In this document: piece after piece, positions 1 to 8,945 of the stretch
How the letters are laid out: each line of letters begins with the position of its first letter
Position numbering within the stretch: the stretch's first letter is position 1
From: Rhizobiaceae bacterium
Lineage (GTDB): Bacteria > Pseudomonadota > Alphaproteobacteria > Rhizobiales > Rhizobiaceae
Direction of reading: 5' to 3'
Length of the DNA stretch: 64,000 bases
Assembly (NCBI GenBank): GCA_019635755.1
Contig: JAHBYW010000006.1
Span: 254,001-318,000, forward strand
The notes under the pieces: model-generated
The model's database searches: none
The model's input: the letters and a program-made list of their open reading frames with translations, nothing else
Told to the model about the DNA's origin: nothing
Position numbers and translations under genes: made by a program

Positions 1-795
1 CGCAACATGCGCCAGCTCCTCGGCCTGCAGCGCCTGCGCCGCGGCACGACGGGCGCGGCGCCGATCTCCCCCGATCTCATCAAATGGTACCGGGCGATCG
101 GGGTGACGCTGCTCGAAGGCTACGGCATGACGGAGAGCTCCGGCGTCATCTCGGTCAACACGATCGAGGACTTCAAGACGGGTTCGATCGGCAAGGTCGT
201 GCCCGGTGGCGACGTTCGCATCGCCGCCGACGGCGAGATCCAGTACCGCGGCGGCAACGTCTTCAAGGGCTATTGGAAGAAGCCGGAGAAGACCGCCGAG
301 ACGATCCTGCCGGGAGGTTGGCTGAGAACGGGCGACATCGGCCGCATCGACAACCAGGGGTTCCTCTCGATCACCGGCCGAGTCAAGGACATCATCATCA
401 CGGCGGGCGGCAAGAACATCACGCCGGCGGAGATCGAGAACCGTCTGAAGTTCTCGCCTTACATCTCCGACGCCGTGGTCATCGGCGACAAGCGGAAGTA
501 CCTCACCTGCCTGATCATGATCGACCAGGAGAACGTCGAGAAGTTCGCGCAGGACAAGCGCGTGCCCTTCGGCGACTTCAAGTCGCTCTGCGCGGCGAAG
601 GAGGTGCGCGACCTGATCGCCGAGGTGGTGGCGGAAACCAACCGCGAATTTGCACGCGTCGAACAGATCAAGGAGTTCCGTCTGATCGACGTGCTGCTCA
701 CCGCGGAGGACGAGGAGCTGACGGCGACGATGAAGCTCAAGCGCGGCTTCGTCGAGACCAAGCACAAGAGGCTCATTGACGAGATGTACGGCTGA
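1..795 (+). CDS. Long-chain acyl-CoA synthetase (AMP-binding enzyme), C-terminal part, 5' end outside window
   Basis: This is the C-terminal ~264 residues of an adenylate-forming acid:CoA ligase, which activates a fatty or aryl acid via an acyl-AMP. Core motifs are visible: YGMTESSG (the A5 region contacting AMP), GWLRTGDIG (A7 aspartate), GRVKDIIITAGGKNI (A8 hinge) and a lysine in MKLKRG near the C-terminus in the place of the catalytic A10 lysine. The reading frame is open back to base 1, so the gene starts upstream of the window. A periplasmic LIV-type binding protein follows after 38 bp. Such synthetases often sit in LIV-type ABC operons of alphaproteobacteria, which suggests that the imported compound is an acid to be CoA-activated. 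The long-chain label follows from the overall FACS-like sequence, and the substrate is not determined. Confidence 0.93.
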   Translation, partial: RNMRQLLGLQRLRRGTTGAAPISPDLIKWYRAIGVTLLEGYGMTESSGVISVNTIEDFKTGSIGKVVPGGDVRIAADGEIQYRGGNVFKGYWKKPEKTAETILPGGWLRTGDIGRIDNQGFLSITGRVKDIIITAGGKNITPAEIENRLKFSPYISDAVVIGDKRKYLTCLIMIDQENVEKFAQDKRVPFGDFKSLCAAKEVRDLIAEVVAETNREFARVEQIKEFRLIDVLLTAEDEELTATMKLKRGFVETKHKRLIDEMYG

Positions 796-833
796 GTGCC
801 GTGCGGGAACCAAAAAAGAAGGAGGAAATGCCA

Positions 834-2018
834 ATGAAATACAGATCGAACAGGCTCCTGCTGTCGGCCGTGCTGGCCGCCGGCATGGCGGGCGCGGCGT
901 ACGCGCAGGAGGTGCAGGGCGTCACCGACACCGAAATCCTGATCGGCTCCAACGGAGACCTGTCGGGCGTGTTCGCGGCGTTCAACGTGCAGGCCATCAA
1001 GGCCGCGCAGCTCTACTTCGACGAGGTCAACGCCAAGGGCGGCGTGCACGGGCGCACGATCCGCTTCATCGTCGAGGACCATCAGTACCAGATCCCGAAG
1101 GCGCAGCAGAACTTCAACAAGCTCGTCAATTCGGACAAGGTGTTCGCGATGGTGCTGAACCTCGGTACCCCGCACAACATCGCCGGTTTCCAGATGATGG
1201 AGCCGAAGAAGATCGCCAACATCTCGCCGCTGTCGGCCGGCCGACAGATGATCGAAGGCGACATCACCTACAAGTACACCGGCAGCTCGTCCTACTACGA
1301 CCAGCTGCGCGCCGGCATCCGCCACCTCGCCAAGGACAAGGGCGCGACCAAGATCTGCGCGATGTACTTCCCGCAGGACTACGGCAAGGAAGTCGAGGAA
1401 GGCACCAAGGAGGAGACCGCCGCGCTCGGGCTCGAATTCGCCGCCGAGACGGTGCACCGGCCCGACGAGCAGGAGTTCGTCGGCTCCGTCACCAAGCTGC
1501 GCGAAGCCGGCTGCCAGGTCATCGCCATCGGCCTGACTCCCGGCCAGATCCCGCGGGTGATCGGTACCGCCAAGCAGCTCGGCTGGACCGACGTCTCGTT
1601 CATCGGCTGCTCGGCCGGTTTCCACACCGTGCTGTCCAAGGTGCCCGGCGGCGTCATGGAAGGTTACTACGCCGCGGCCGGCTGGTCCGACCTGGAGGCC
1701 CGGATGGACAATCCGGAGCTGAAAGCGTGGGCCGAGTCGTTCCAGGCGAAGTACAGCGAGCCGCCGGCGACCGCCGCGCAGCTTGGTCGCTCCGCCGCCG
1801 GCACACTGGTGGCCGGCCTCGAGGCCGCCGGCAAGGACCTGACGCCGGAGTCGTTCCAGAAGGGGATGGAAAGCCTCTCGTTCCATGACTCGATCATGGA
1901 CATCGACGTCAAGTACGGCCCTGGCGACCATCAGGGCGCCGACGGCGTGATCATCTCGCAGATCAACGGCGGCAAGTGGGGCGAAGTCGCCCGGGTCGAT
2001 CCGGCCAAGTCGCAGTAA
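834..2018 (+). CDS. ABC transporter substrate-binding protein, LIV/aromatic-acid type (type I periplasmic binding fold)
   Basis: A 394-residue periplasmic binding protein. The signal peptide has basic residues, then LLLSAVLAAGMAGAAYAQ with cleavage after the alanine-glutamine region. The mature protein opens with VTDTEILIGSNGDLSG, the hallmark start of branched-chain amino acid-type receptors (Peripla_BP_6), and keeps the two-lobed pattern to the end. The ATG at 834 is chosen over 828 because the strong GGAGG at 821-825 lies 8 nt from 834 but only 2 nt from 828. It follows the acyl-CoA synthetase directly, so the two are probably one operon importing and activating a carboxylic acid. The permease and ATPase genes are not downstream and may lie upstream of the window. 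A hairpin closes the operon at 2038-2067. Confidence 0.92.
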   Translation: MKYRSNRLLLSAVLAAGMAGAAYAQEVQGVTDTEILIGSNGDLSGVFAAFNVQAIKAAQLYFDEVNAKGGVHGRTIRFIVEDHQYQIPKAQQNFNKLVNSDKVFAMVLNLGTPHNIAGFQMMEPKKIANISPLSAGRQMIEGDITYKYTGSSSYYDQLRAGIRHLAKDKGATKICAMYFPQDYGKEVEEGTKEETAALGLEFAAETVHRPDEQEFVGSVTKLREAGCQVIAIGLTPGQIPRVIGTAKQLGWTDVSFIGCSAGFHTVLSKVPGGVMEGYYAAAGWSDLEARMDNPELKAWAESFQAKYSEPPATAAQLGRSAAGTLVAGLEAAGKDLTPESFQKGMESLSFHDSIMDIDVKYGPGDHQGADGVIISQINGGKWGEVARVDPAKSQ

Positions 2019-2037
2019 GCTGCAATTTCAGACCGAC

Positions 2038-2067
2038 GACGCCGCGTGGAGCAATCCGCGCGGCGTC
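2038..2067 (+). terminator. GCAA-tetraloop hairpin after the binding-protein gene
   Basis: The arms 2038-2050 and 2055-2067 pair over 13 bp (one G-U wobble) around a GCAA loop, 20 nt past the stop codon, followed by a short T-rich stretch (CTTGTT). It fits a rho-independent terminator with a weak U tract. The convergent RND gene ends about 100 bp further on, so it may act against read-through from the + strand. Confidence 0.65.
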
Positions 2068-2169
2068 CTTGTTCATGAGCATTGTTCGGGGAGCTTGCAT
2101 CCGGCTCGGGAGGACCTCCGCGTTCGACGCGGCCGGCCGACGTCCGAAGTCCGGTCAGGACAGACCTGA

Positions 2170-5100
2170 CTACTCCGCCGGCTCGACGCCGGTGTAGGCC
2201 GCCTCGTCGAGCTCTCGCCTGAGGCGCGCCTCTTCCTCGACCTTGGGCGTGATGAAGCGCCCGAGCAGCAGATAGGCGACCGGGGTCAGGAAGAGCGTCG
2301 ACACCGCCGCGAGGCCCAGGCCGCCGACGATGACCCAGCCGAGCGCGATGCGCGCCTCCGCGCCGGCGCCGGACGCCAGCACCAGCGGAAGACCGCCCAG
2401 GACGGTGCAGATCATCGTCATCAGCACCGGACGCAGCCGGATGTTCGACGCCTCCTCGATCGCTTCGCGGACTCCGAGCCCGCGGTCGCGGAGCTGGTTG
2501 GCGAACTCGACGATCAGGATGCCGTTCTTCGCCATGACGCCGACCAGCAGCACAAGCCCGATCTGGCTGTAGGCGTTGAGGCTGGTGCCGGTGAGCAGCA
2601 GCGCGAAGACGGCGCAGGCAAGGCCGAGCGGTACCGTCGCCATGATGATGATCGCGCTGACGAAGCTCTCGAACTGGGCGGCGAGCACGAGCAGGATGAT
2701 CACGATGGCGAAACCGAAGATCGTGAGCATCGAGCCGCTGGTCTCGCCCAGCGTCGCGGCTTCGGCAAGCGGCACGACGCGGCTGCCGGCGGGCAGCAGC
2801 GGCTGGGCGATCTGCTGCGCCGCGACCAGCGCGTCGCCGAGAGCGACGTCGGTCCTGAGGCCCGACGTGATCGACACCGAACGCAGCTGCTGCTCGCGCG
2901 CGAGATTGGGCGGGACAGCGCGCTCGGTCAGCGTCGCGATGGTCGATACCGGCACGTAGCGACCGTCGCCCGTCTTGAGGAACACGTTCTCCAGGTCGGT
3001 CGGGTCGTTGATCGGATTGGTGGTCGAGATGAGCTTCACCGCGTAGCTGCGATCCTCGATGAACACCTCGCCGATCTCGCGGCCGTCCAGCATCGACTGG
3101 ATGGCGTCGGCGAGGCCGGTGATGTTGATGCCGAGGTCGGAGGCCCGTTCGCGATCGATGGCGACGGACAGCTGCGGCTGGGTGGACGCCGTGGAGAGGC
3201 GCGGCTGGTCGAAGCGCGGATCCTTCTCCATCTCCGCGACGATGGCGTTCGCGGCCTCGCCGATCTCGGCGTAGGAGCTGCCGACGATCGCGAACTGCAG
3301 GCCGGAGCCGGCCCCGCGGATGCCGAGGCTGTTGGGCTGGAGTGCGAAGGCACGCACGCCGGGCACCTGGGCAGCAAGCCGCGTGATCTCCGCCGCGATG
3401 TCCTGCTGCGTGCGGTCGCGCTGGTCCCAAGGCTTGAGCGCCAGCACCATGAAGCCCGAATTGGTCGACCCGCCCTGGCCGCCGTTGACGAAGGTGCTCT
3501 CGATCACGCCGGACTGGCGCAGCGGCTCGATCAGGTTCTCGATCTCGCGCATCTTCTGCGTCGTGTAGTCGAGGCTGACGCCCTGCGGCGCCTGGATGCG
3601 CAGCATCACCATGGAGCGGTCCTCGGACGGCACCAGCTCGCTGCGGATCATCCCAAAGGCGAGATACGCCGCGCCGCCGAAGAGTACGCAGACCAGGATC
3701 ACGATGGCGGGGGCGTCGAGCGCGGCCTTGAGCATGCGACGATAGGTGCCGGCGAGCGCCGATCCGATCCGCGCGCCCACGCCCTTGTGCTCGTGATGCG
3801 CGGCCGAGGTCAGCATGCGCGAGGCGAGCATCGGGCAAAGCGACAGCGCGACGACCGCCGAGAGGACCACGGACATCGCCAGCACGAAGCCGAACTCGCG
3901 GAACAGCCCGCCCGTCTGCCCGGGCAGGAAGGACAGGGGAACGAAGACGGCGACCAGCGTGGCCGTCGTCGCGATGACCGCGAAGAACACCTCCTTGGTG
4001 CCGAGGACCGCCGCGGCGCGCGGTCCCATGCCTTCGTTGCGGCGACGCACGATGTTCTCCAGCACCACGATGGCATCGTCGACCACGAGACCCGTCGCCA
4101 GCACGAGCGCGAGCAATGTCAGGATGTTGATGGAGAAGCCGGCCAGATAGATCGCCGCGATCGTGCCGATCAGCGCCACCGGCATGGCGAGGCCCGGGAT
4201 CAGCGTGGCGCGCCAGTCGAGAAGGAACACATAGATCACCAGCAGGACGAGCGTCACGGACAGTCCCAGCGCGATCTCGACCTCGTGGATCGCGCCGTTG
4301 ATGAACACGGCGTCGTCGCTGGTGACGCGGATCGTCATGCCCTCGGGCAGGTTTTCCTGGATCTTCGCCGCAGCGGCATGCACCCCTTCGGAGATGTCCA
4401 GCGTGTTGGACTGCGCCTGGCGGATGATGCCGAGACCGATGCCGGTGCGACCATCGGATCGCAGCGAGGTGGCGCCCGGGTCGCCGCCCAGCGTGACGCT
4501 TGCCACGTCGCCGAGGCGCACGCGGTCGTTCAGCGCCAGCGCCTCGAACTGCTCCGGCGTCGTCACCGCCGCCGTCGCGCGGACGATGATGTCCTGGTTG
4601 GTCGTGGTGATCGAGCCGGCCGGCGTATCGAACGCGATCGAGGCGAGCGCGTTGCGGATATCGGCGATGGTCAGCCCGAGGCTCGCGACCTTCGACTGGT
4701 CCACGTCGACGCGGAAGATCTTCTCGCGGTCGCCGAAGACCTGGACATCGGCGACGCCGGTGACGGCGGCCAGCGTGTCCACCACCTCTTCCTCGACCAA
4801 GATTGTCATGTCCTCGACGGACATCGTGTCCGAGGTGACGGCGAGCCGCACCACCGCGTCGGCATTGGCGTCGGCCTTGACGATGCGTGGGGTCTCGATG
4901 TCGTCCGGGAGTTGGTTCACCACGCGTCCGACCGCGTCGCGCATGTCGGACGCGGCGACGTTGAGGTCGACGTCGTCGCCGAACTCGACGGTGACGCGGC
5001 TGCGGCCGAAGGACGACGTCGACGAGATGGACTTGACGCCCGGCACGCGCGACACCGCGCCTTCCAGCACGGCGGTCACCTCGCGGTCGATCGACTCGGC

Positions 5101-5295
5101 GGCGGCGCCGGAATAGTCGGCGGTGATGGTGATGACAGGACGGTCGACGTCGGGGAGTTCGCGGATCTCGACGCCGTAGAACGCGGCCAGTCCGGCAACC
5201 GCGATCAGGGTGTTGAGGACGAAGGCGAGGACCGGCCTGCGCACGAAAAGCGCCGTCGTCCCCTTGTCGGCGTCGCTGCGGTCGAGCTGGGTCAT
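2170..5295 (-). CDS. RND-family multidrug efflux transporter (HAE1 type inner-membrane pump)
   Basis: At 1041 residues this is the normal length for an AcrB/MexB-type proton-driven drug exporter. Transmembrane helix 4 carries the proton-relay pair Asp406-Asp407 in GLVVDDAIVVLENI, and TM10 carries the partner Lys923 in GVMAKNGILIVEFANQ, so the pump should be active. Periplasmic porter domains occupy the two large loops. The ATG at 5295 is chosen because the family N-terminus (an FVRRPVLAFVLN helix) begins shortly after it and because it lies 8 nt downstream of the adaptor stop codon, giving tight coupling. More upstream starts would overlap the adaptor gene. No outer-membrane TolC-like gene and no dedicated regulator are adjacent, so a TolC homologue elsewhere is presumably used. 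The substrate is unknown. Confidence 0.96.
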   Translation of the reverse strand: MTQLDRSDADKGTTALFVRRPVLAFVLNTLIAVAGLAAFYGVEIRELPDVDRPVITITADYSGAAAESIDREVTAVLEGAVSRVPGVKSISSTSSFGRSRVTVEFGDDVDLNVAASDMRDAVGRVVNQLPDDIETPRIVKADANADAVVRLAVTSDTMSVEDMTILVEEEVVDTLAAVTGVADVQVFGDREKIFRVDVDQSKVASLGLTIADIRNALASIAFDTPAGSITTTNQDIIVRATAAVTTPEQFEALALNDRVRLGDVASVTLGGDPGATSLRSDGRTGIGLGIIRQAQSNTLDISEGVHAAAAKIQENLPEGMTIRVTSDDAVFINGAIHEVEIALGLSVTLVLLVIYVFLLDWRATLIPGLAMPVALIGTIAAIYLAGFSINILTLLALVLATGLVVDDAIVVLENIVRRRNEGMGPRAAAVLGTKEVFFAVIATTATLVAVFVPLSFLPGQTGGLFREFGFVLAMSVVLSAVVALSLCPMLASRMLTSAAHHEHKGVGARIGSALAGTYRRMLKAALDAPAIVILVCVLFGGAAYLAFGMIRSELVPSEDRSMVMLRIQAPQGVSLDYTTQKMREIENLIEPLRQSGVIESTFVNGGQGGSTNSGFMVLALKPWDQRDRTQQDIAAEITRLAAQVPGVRAFALQPNSLGIRGAGSGLQFAIVGSSYAEIGEAANAIVAEMEKDPRFDQPRLSTASTQPQLSVAIDRERASDLGINITGLADAIQSMLDGREIGEVFIEDRSYAVKLISTTNPINDPTDLENVFLKTGDGRYVPVSTIATLTERAVPPNLAREQQLRSVSITSGLRTDVALGDALVAAQQIAQPLLPAGSRVVPLAEAATLGETSGSMLTIFGFAIVIILLVLAAQFESFVSAIIIMATVPLGLACAVFALLLTGTSLNAYSQIGLVLLVGVMAKNGILIVEFANQLRDRGLGVREAIEEASNIRLRPVLMTMICTVLGGLPLVLASGAGAEARIALGWVIVGGLGLAAVSTLFLTPVAYLLLGRFITPKVEEEARLRRELDEAAYTGVEPAE

Positions 5296-5303
5296 CGTGC
5301 GCC

Positions 5304-6452
5304 TCAGGAGCCGCCGCCGCCGGTGTCGGCACCGGCTATGCGGATCTCCGCGCCTTCGCGCACATTGTGCACGCCCTCGGTGATGACCGTGTCGCCGCTG
5401 GCGAGGGCGGCCTCGACCAGCACGCTTTCCGTGTTGCGCTGGACGATGCGGACCGGCGTGCGGACCGCCTTGCCGTCCCTGATGATCCAGACGAAGGCGC
5501 CGTCGGTTCCCCACTGGATCGCCAGCGGGTTGACGGCCGGATAGCTGTCGCCCGGGAAGCGCATCGACACCTGGAACGACATGCCGGCACGCAGCGAGTC
5601 GCCCGGATTCTCGATGCGCGCCTGAACCCTGAGGGTTCGGCTCGCCTCGTCCAGACGGTTGTCGACGGCGCTGACGGTGCCCTCGAAGGCTTCGTTCGGC
5701 CGCGCGATGGGGATCGCCGTCATCGGCGCACCGACCTGGATCGCGCCGGCATAGCGCTCGGGAACCCAGAAATCGACGATGACCCGGGAGCGGTCGTCGA
5801 TGGTGGCGATCTCGGTCGACGCCGTCACTCCGTTGCCTACCGATACCTGCAGGATGCCGACGATGCCGGAGATCGGCGCGACGATGGAGCGACGCTCAAG
5901 CGCCAGTTCCGCGTCCCGCAGCTGCAGGCTCGCATTGCCAACGGCCACTTCGGCTTCCTTGAGCTGGACCTGACTTGCCGCGCGCGACGATTGCAGCGTG
6001 GTCACCCGTTCCAGCCGGGCCTGCGCGTCCTCCAGCGCGATCCGCGCGCGGTCGACCGCGATCTCCTCGGCCTCGGAATCGAGCCGTGCGATGACACTGC
6101 CGGCGCTGACGGTGCTGCCGGCGGTGGCGGCGATCTCGGTCAGCCGGCCTGCGGCGTAAGGCGTAACGACCACCGAGCTGATCGCCCGCCCGGTGCCGAT
6201 CGCCGCAAGCCGATCATTGATCGTCGCCATCTGCACGGGCGCCGTCACCACGGATCCGCGCGGGCCGCCGCCACCCCGCCGCTCGCCCTGGCCGCCTGAA
6301 GTGCCATTCTCGGTCTTGGCGGTGGCGACAGGGATCCAGTCGATCCCCCACGTCGCGAGCGTGTCGCCGGCACCGGGGAAGAACTTCACCCATGCGGCGG
6401 CCGCCACGAAGAGCACGACCACCGCCGCGGCAAGCTGCTTCCAGACCGACAT
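5304..6452 (-). CDS. Efflux RND transporter periplasmic adaptor subunit (membrane fusion protein)
   Basis: A 382-residue AcrA/MdtA-like adaptor bridging the RND pump to an outer-membrane channel. An N-terminal membrane anchor (residues 7-23, hydrophobic and alanine-rich) is followed by a Gly/Arg-rich linker at about 52-66. Then come the biotinyl-lipoyl half-motifs (TPYAAGRLTEIAATAGSTV and SIVAPISGIVG), an alpha-hairpin with a coiled-coil pattern between them (about 130-195), a beta-barrel domain and the membrane-proximal domain. The start ATG at 6452 has a GGAGA Shine-Dalgarno 6 nt upstream. It is the first gene of a two-gene operon with the pump. The cysteine-free N-terminus argues for a transmembrane anchor rather than a lipoprotein. 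Confidence 0.94.
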   Translation of the reverse strand: MSVWKQLAAAVVVLFVAAAAWVKFFPGAGDTLATWGIDWIPVATAKTENGTSGGQGERRGGGGPRGSVVTAPVQMATINDRLAAIGTGRAISSVVVTPYAAGRLTEIAATAGSTVSAGSVIARLDSEAEEIAVDRARIALEDAQARLERVTTLQSSRAASQVQLKEAEVAVGNASLQLRDAELALERRSIVAPISGIVGILQVSVGNGVTASTEIATIDDRSRVIVDFWVPERYAGAIQVGAPMTAIPIARPNEAFEGTVSAVDNRLDEASRTLRVQARIENPGDSLRAGMSFQVSMRFPGDSYPAVNPLAIQWGTDGAFVWIIRDGKAVRTPVRIVQRNTESVLVEAALASGDTVITEGVHNVREGAEIRIAGADTGGGGS

Positions 6453-6647
6453 CCAGTTCTCCGGTACGTTTCGTCATCCCCCGGGCGTGGTCAGCCTGGA
6501 GATACGAGCGCGCGCGATTGTGCGCTGCGGCATGGTCCCTGCCATGCCCTTATGACAATTCTCAGACATGCCCGCACGGAGATTATCATTAAATCTGCGT
6601 AAGGTCTGCGCTGGAGGCGGGCGGCTCCGGCGATTGTGATCACGGCG

Positions 6648-7466
6648 TCAGCGCAGGTTCTCCATCTCGCGCAGCCGCTCGGCGCTTTCCGCTTCCAGGC
6701 AGCGCGTCAGTTCACCGATCAGCGCCTCCGCGACCACGAACAGCGCGGCCGACGAATCCCAGGCCGATGGCACGGCGGTGCGGCCGGCCACGACATGCCG
6801 CGCGAATCGCGCGATCGGCGACAGCCACTGATCGGTGAACAGCACGATCCGCACGCCGCGCTGGTGTGCCTTCTCGGCGAAACGGATGAGGCTGTCCTGG
6901 TAGCGGCGGATGTCGAGGATCAGCAGCACGTCGCGCTTGCCCATGTCGAGCAGCCGGTCGCGCCAGTTGCTCTCCTGGCCCGAGAGGTGGACGACGTCCG
7001 GGCGGATGATCGTCATGTGCGCCGCCATGTAATGCGCGATCGGATCGGTGAAGCGGCCGCCGAGCAGAAAGATGCGGGTGCGCGGATGCGACATCAACGC
7101 CGCCATCTCGGTGATCTGACGCGCCGAGAGGTGCCGGAACGTCTCGCGGATGTTCTCCAGCGTCACCTCGAGGGCCGGCGAAGCGCCGCCGCTCGCGGAC
7201 ACCGTCGTGCGGGACGCCGGCGACTGCAGCCGCGCGGCAAGCTCTTCCTTGAGCGCCGACTGGAATTCCGGATAGTTCTGGAAGCCGAGACGGGCCACGA
7301 AACGCAGGATGGTGGGCGAGCTGACGCCGGCCGTGGCGGAGAATTCAGCGACCGTCGCCAGTCCCGCCATCGGGTAGTTCGAGACGAGCGCCTGCGCTGC
7401 CCGGCGCTCTCCGGCCGGCATGCCGTCGATCCTCTGCGCGATCCGCTCGGCGATGCTCGTCGCCAT
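6648..7466 (-). CDS. MurR/RpiR family transcriptional regulator
   Basis: A 272-residue regulator with an N-terminal RpiR-type helix-turn-helix (residues ~5-80, with TVAEFSATAGVSSPTILRF as the recognition region) and a C-terminal SIS sugar-isomerase-like sensor domain (~130-255, with RIFLLGGRFTDPIA). The family usually represses or activates divergent catabolic genes in response to a phosphorylated or amino-sugar-like effector. It is transcribed divergently from the hydrolase/TRAP/ligase operon starting at 7604. A TGTAA-N6-TTACA dyad in the 137-bp spacer is the obvious operator. It is therefore proposed as the pathway-specific regulator of that operon. The effector cannot be read from sequence. 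Confidence 0.93.
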   Translation of the reverse strand: MATSIAERIAQRIDGMPAGERRAAQALVSNYPMAGLATVAEFSATAGVSSPTILRFVARLGFQNYPEFQSALKEELAARLQSPASRTTVSASGGASPALEVTLENIRETFRHLSARQITEMAALMSHPRTRIFLLGGRFTDPIAHYMAAHMTIIRPDVVHLSGQESNWRDRLLDMGKRDVLLILDIRRYQDSLIRFAEKAHQRGVRIVLFTDQWLSPIARFARHVVAGRTAVPSAWDSSAALFVVAEALIGELTRCLEAESAERLREMENLR

Positions 7467-7510
7467 CTCTCCCCCCGCCTCCGCTACGCCGCATCATCCA
7501 CATGGCGCGT

Positions 7511-7537
7511 TTGACAAAGGCCGCCAAAGTGTATGAA
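7511..7537 (+). promoter_or_regulatory. Candidate sigma-70-type promoter for the hydrolase/TRAP/ligase operon
   Basis: A perfect TTGACA at 7511-7516 is followed after 15 nt by TATGAA at 7532-7537. An offset -10 reading TGAAAT gives a 17-nt spacer. It lies upstream of the TGTAA dyad and of the + strand start at 7604. The transcription start is inferred, not shown. Confidence 0.5.
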
Positions 7538-7568
7538 ATCATCCGTACGGGCGCAATCGCACCACCGG

Positions 7569-7584
7569 TGTAACAAAACTTACA
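7569..7584. promoter_or_regulatory. Inverted repeat TGTAA-N6-TTACA, candidate RpiR-family operator
   Basis: A perfect 5-bp inverted repeat in the spacer between the divergent RpiR gene and the catabolic operon, downstream of the candidate promoter. That position suits a repressor roadblock. HexR, an RpiR-family protein, recognises a TGTAA-N5-TTACA-like palindrome, so the half-sites match what this family binds. The assignment is an inference. Confidence 0.5.
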
Positions 7585-7603
7585 TGCCCGAGGGGACGGC
7601 GGA

Positions 7604-8422
7604 ATGGGTGACGCGAAGCATGCGGGGCATGCCGATGCACGGTCGGTCAGAGTGACCAACCGCGACGGCTCCAGCCCGTATGTCCTGGTCTGCGATCACG
7701 CCTCGAACCTCTTGCCGGCCGAGTACGGGACGCTCGGCCTGCCCGCGTCCGACCTCCAGCGCCACATCGCGTGGGATCCTGGCGCGGCGCCGGTGGCGCG
7801 ACACATGGCCGAGGCGCTCGATGCGCCGCTGATCGAATCGGCGATCTCGCGGCTGGTTGTCGACTGCAACCGCCCGCTCGATGCTCCCGACCTGATCTGG
7901 ACGCTGAGCGAATCGACGACGATCCCCGGCAATGTCGCGCTCACCGCTCCCGAGCGTTCGCGGCGGGTCGCGCTGGCATGGGAGCCTTTCCACGCCGCCA
8001 TCGACGCGATCGTCGAGGATCGCGTGGCGGCCGGCCGGGAGACGCGGATCGTGTCCGTGCACTCCTTCACGCCGGTCTACAACGGCCAGCACCGGCCCTG
8101 GCACATCGGCATCATCCACGACGACGATGTCCGGATCGCCGCGCCGCTGATCGAGCGGCTTCGCGCCAGCGACGGCCTCGTCGTCGGCGTCAACGAGCCC
8201 TATTCGCCGGCCGACCGCGTCTATTTCACTCTGGAGAAGCACGCCCGCTCGCGCGGCCTGCCCTGCGCGATGATCGAAATACGCAATGACGAGATCGACG
8301 GCGACGCCGGCCAGCGCGCATGGGGCGGGCGGCTGGCGTCGATCCTGAAGACCCTGCCACTGGCGGCCGGCACTGTCGCGGCACCGTTCGCCGCCGGGCA
8401 GGCGCGCTACGCGAGTCGATAG
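7604..8422 (+). CDS. N-formylglutamate amidohydrolase-family hydrolase
   Basis: A 272-residue member of the N-formylglutamate amidohydrolase (FGase) family of zinc-dependent amide hydrolases. Family marks are YVLVCDHASNLLP near the N-terminus, WDPGA, SRLVVDCNRP, SVHSFTPVYNG and a late IEIRNDEI motif, which supply the His/Glu/Asp residues expected to hold the metal. It is the first gene of an operon with a TRAP transporter, a glutamine-synthetase-like ligase, an aldehyde dehydrogenase and an iron alcohol dehydrogenase. There are no hut genes here, so hydrolysis of N-formylglutamate from histidine is not the obvious role. Cleaving a gamma-glutamyl amide made by the downstream ligase is a better contextual guess. 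A second family member lies at 47363-48253. Confidence 0.85.
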   Translation: MGDAKHAGHADARSVRVTNRDGSSPYVLVCDHASNLLPAEYGTLGLPASDLQRHIAWDPGAAPVARHMAEALDAPLIESAISRLVVDCNRPLDAPDLIWTLSESTTIPGNVALTAPERSRRVALAWEPFHAAIDAIVEDRVAAGRETRIVSVHSFTPVYNGQHRPWHIGIIHDDDVRIAAPLIERLRASDGLVVGVNEPYSPADRVYFTLEKHARSRGLPCAMIEIRNDEIDGDAGQRAWGGRLASILKTLPLAAGTVAAPFAAGQARYASR

Positions 8423-8429
8423 GAGAGGA

Positions 8430-8945
8430 GTGGTGGAAGCGGCAATCGGCAAATTCGTTCGCGGTGTCGACGTCACCAACCGGGTCATCGGCCGGCTGGC
8501 GATGTACCTGTTCTTCGTGATGGGTGCGATCCTCCTCTATTCGACCCTGTCCCGCGTGCTCTTCGGCGTGCCTGTGAACTGGGTGCTGGAGATGTCGCAG
8601 TTCCTGCTGTCGGCCTACTATCTGCTGGGTGGCGCCTACGTTCTCCAGCTCGGCGGCCATGTCCGCATGGATCTGTTCTACGACCGGCTGTCGGCACGCA
8701 AGCGCGCGGTGACCGATGCGTTCACGATCCTCTTCGTCATCTTCTACCTGGTCGTCCTCCTGGCGGGCGGCATTTCGAGCACGAACTATGCGATCAAGTA
8801 CAATCAGGTGAACTACTCCGCCTGGTCGCCCGTACTGTGGCCCGTCAAGGTGGTCATGACGATCGGCGTCTTCCTGATGCTGCTCCAGTGCGTCGCCACC
8901 TTCTTCCGGGACCTGGCGATCGCCCGTGGAAAGCCGATCGAATGA
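8430..8945 (+). CDS. TRAP transporter small permease (DctQ type)
   Basis: A 171-residue membrane protein with four predicted hydrophobic helices (about 24-42, 55-75, 93-115 and 135-157), as typical for the DctQ subunit. It starts with GTG: AGGAGAGGAG at 8421-8430 immediately precedes, so either GTG 8430 or the adjacent GTG 8433 (better spacing) is the start. It lies 7 nt after the hydrolase gene and overlaps the large subunit by an ATGA junction, indicating translational coupling. It forms the membrane complex that uses the sodium gradient to import a ligand delivered by the DctP-type binding protein at 10373. Confidence 0.92.
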   Translation: MVEAAIGKFVRGVDVTNRVIGRLAMYLFFVMGAILLYSTLSRVLFGVPVNWVLEMSQFLLSAYYLLGGAYVLQLGGHVRMDLFYDRLSARKRAVTDAFTILFVIFYLVVLLAGGISSTNYAIKYNQVNYSAWSPVLWPVKVVMTIGVFLMLLQCVATFFRDLAIARGKPIE

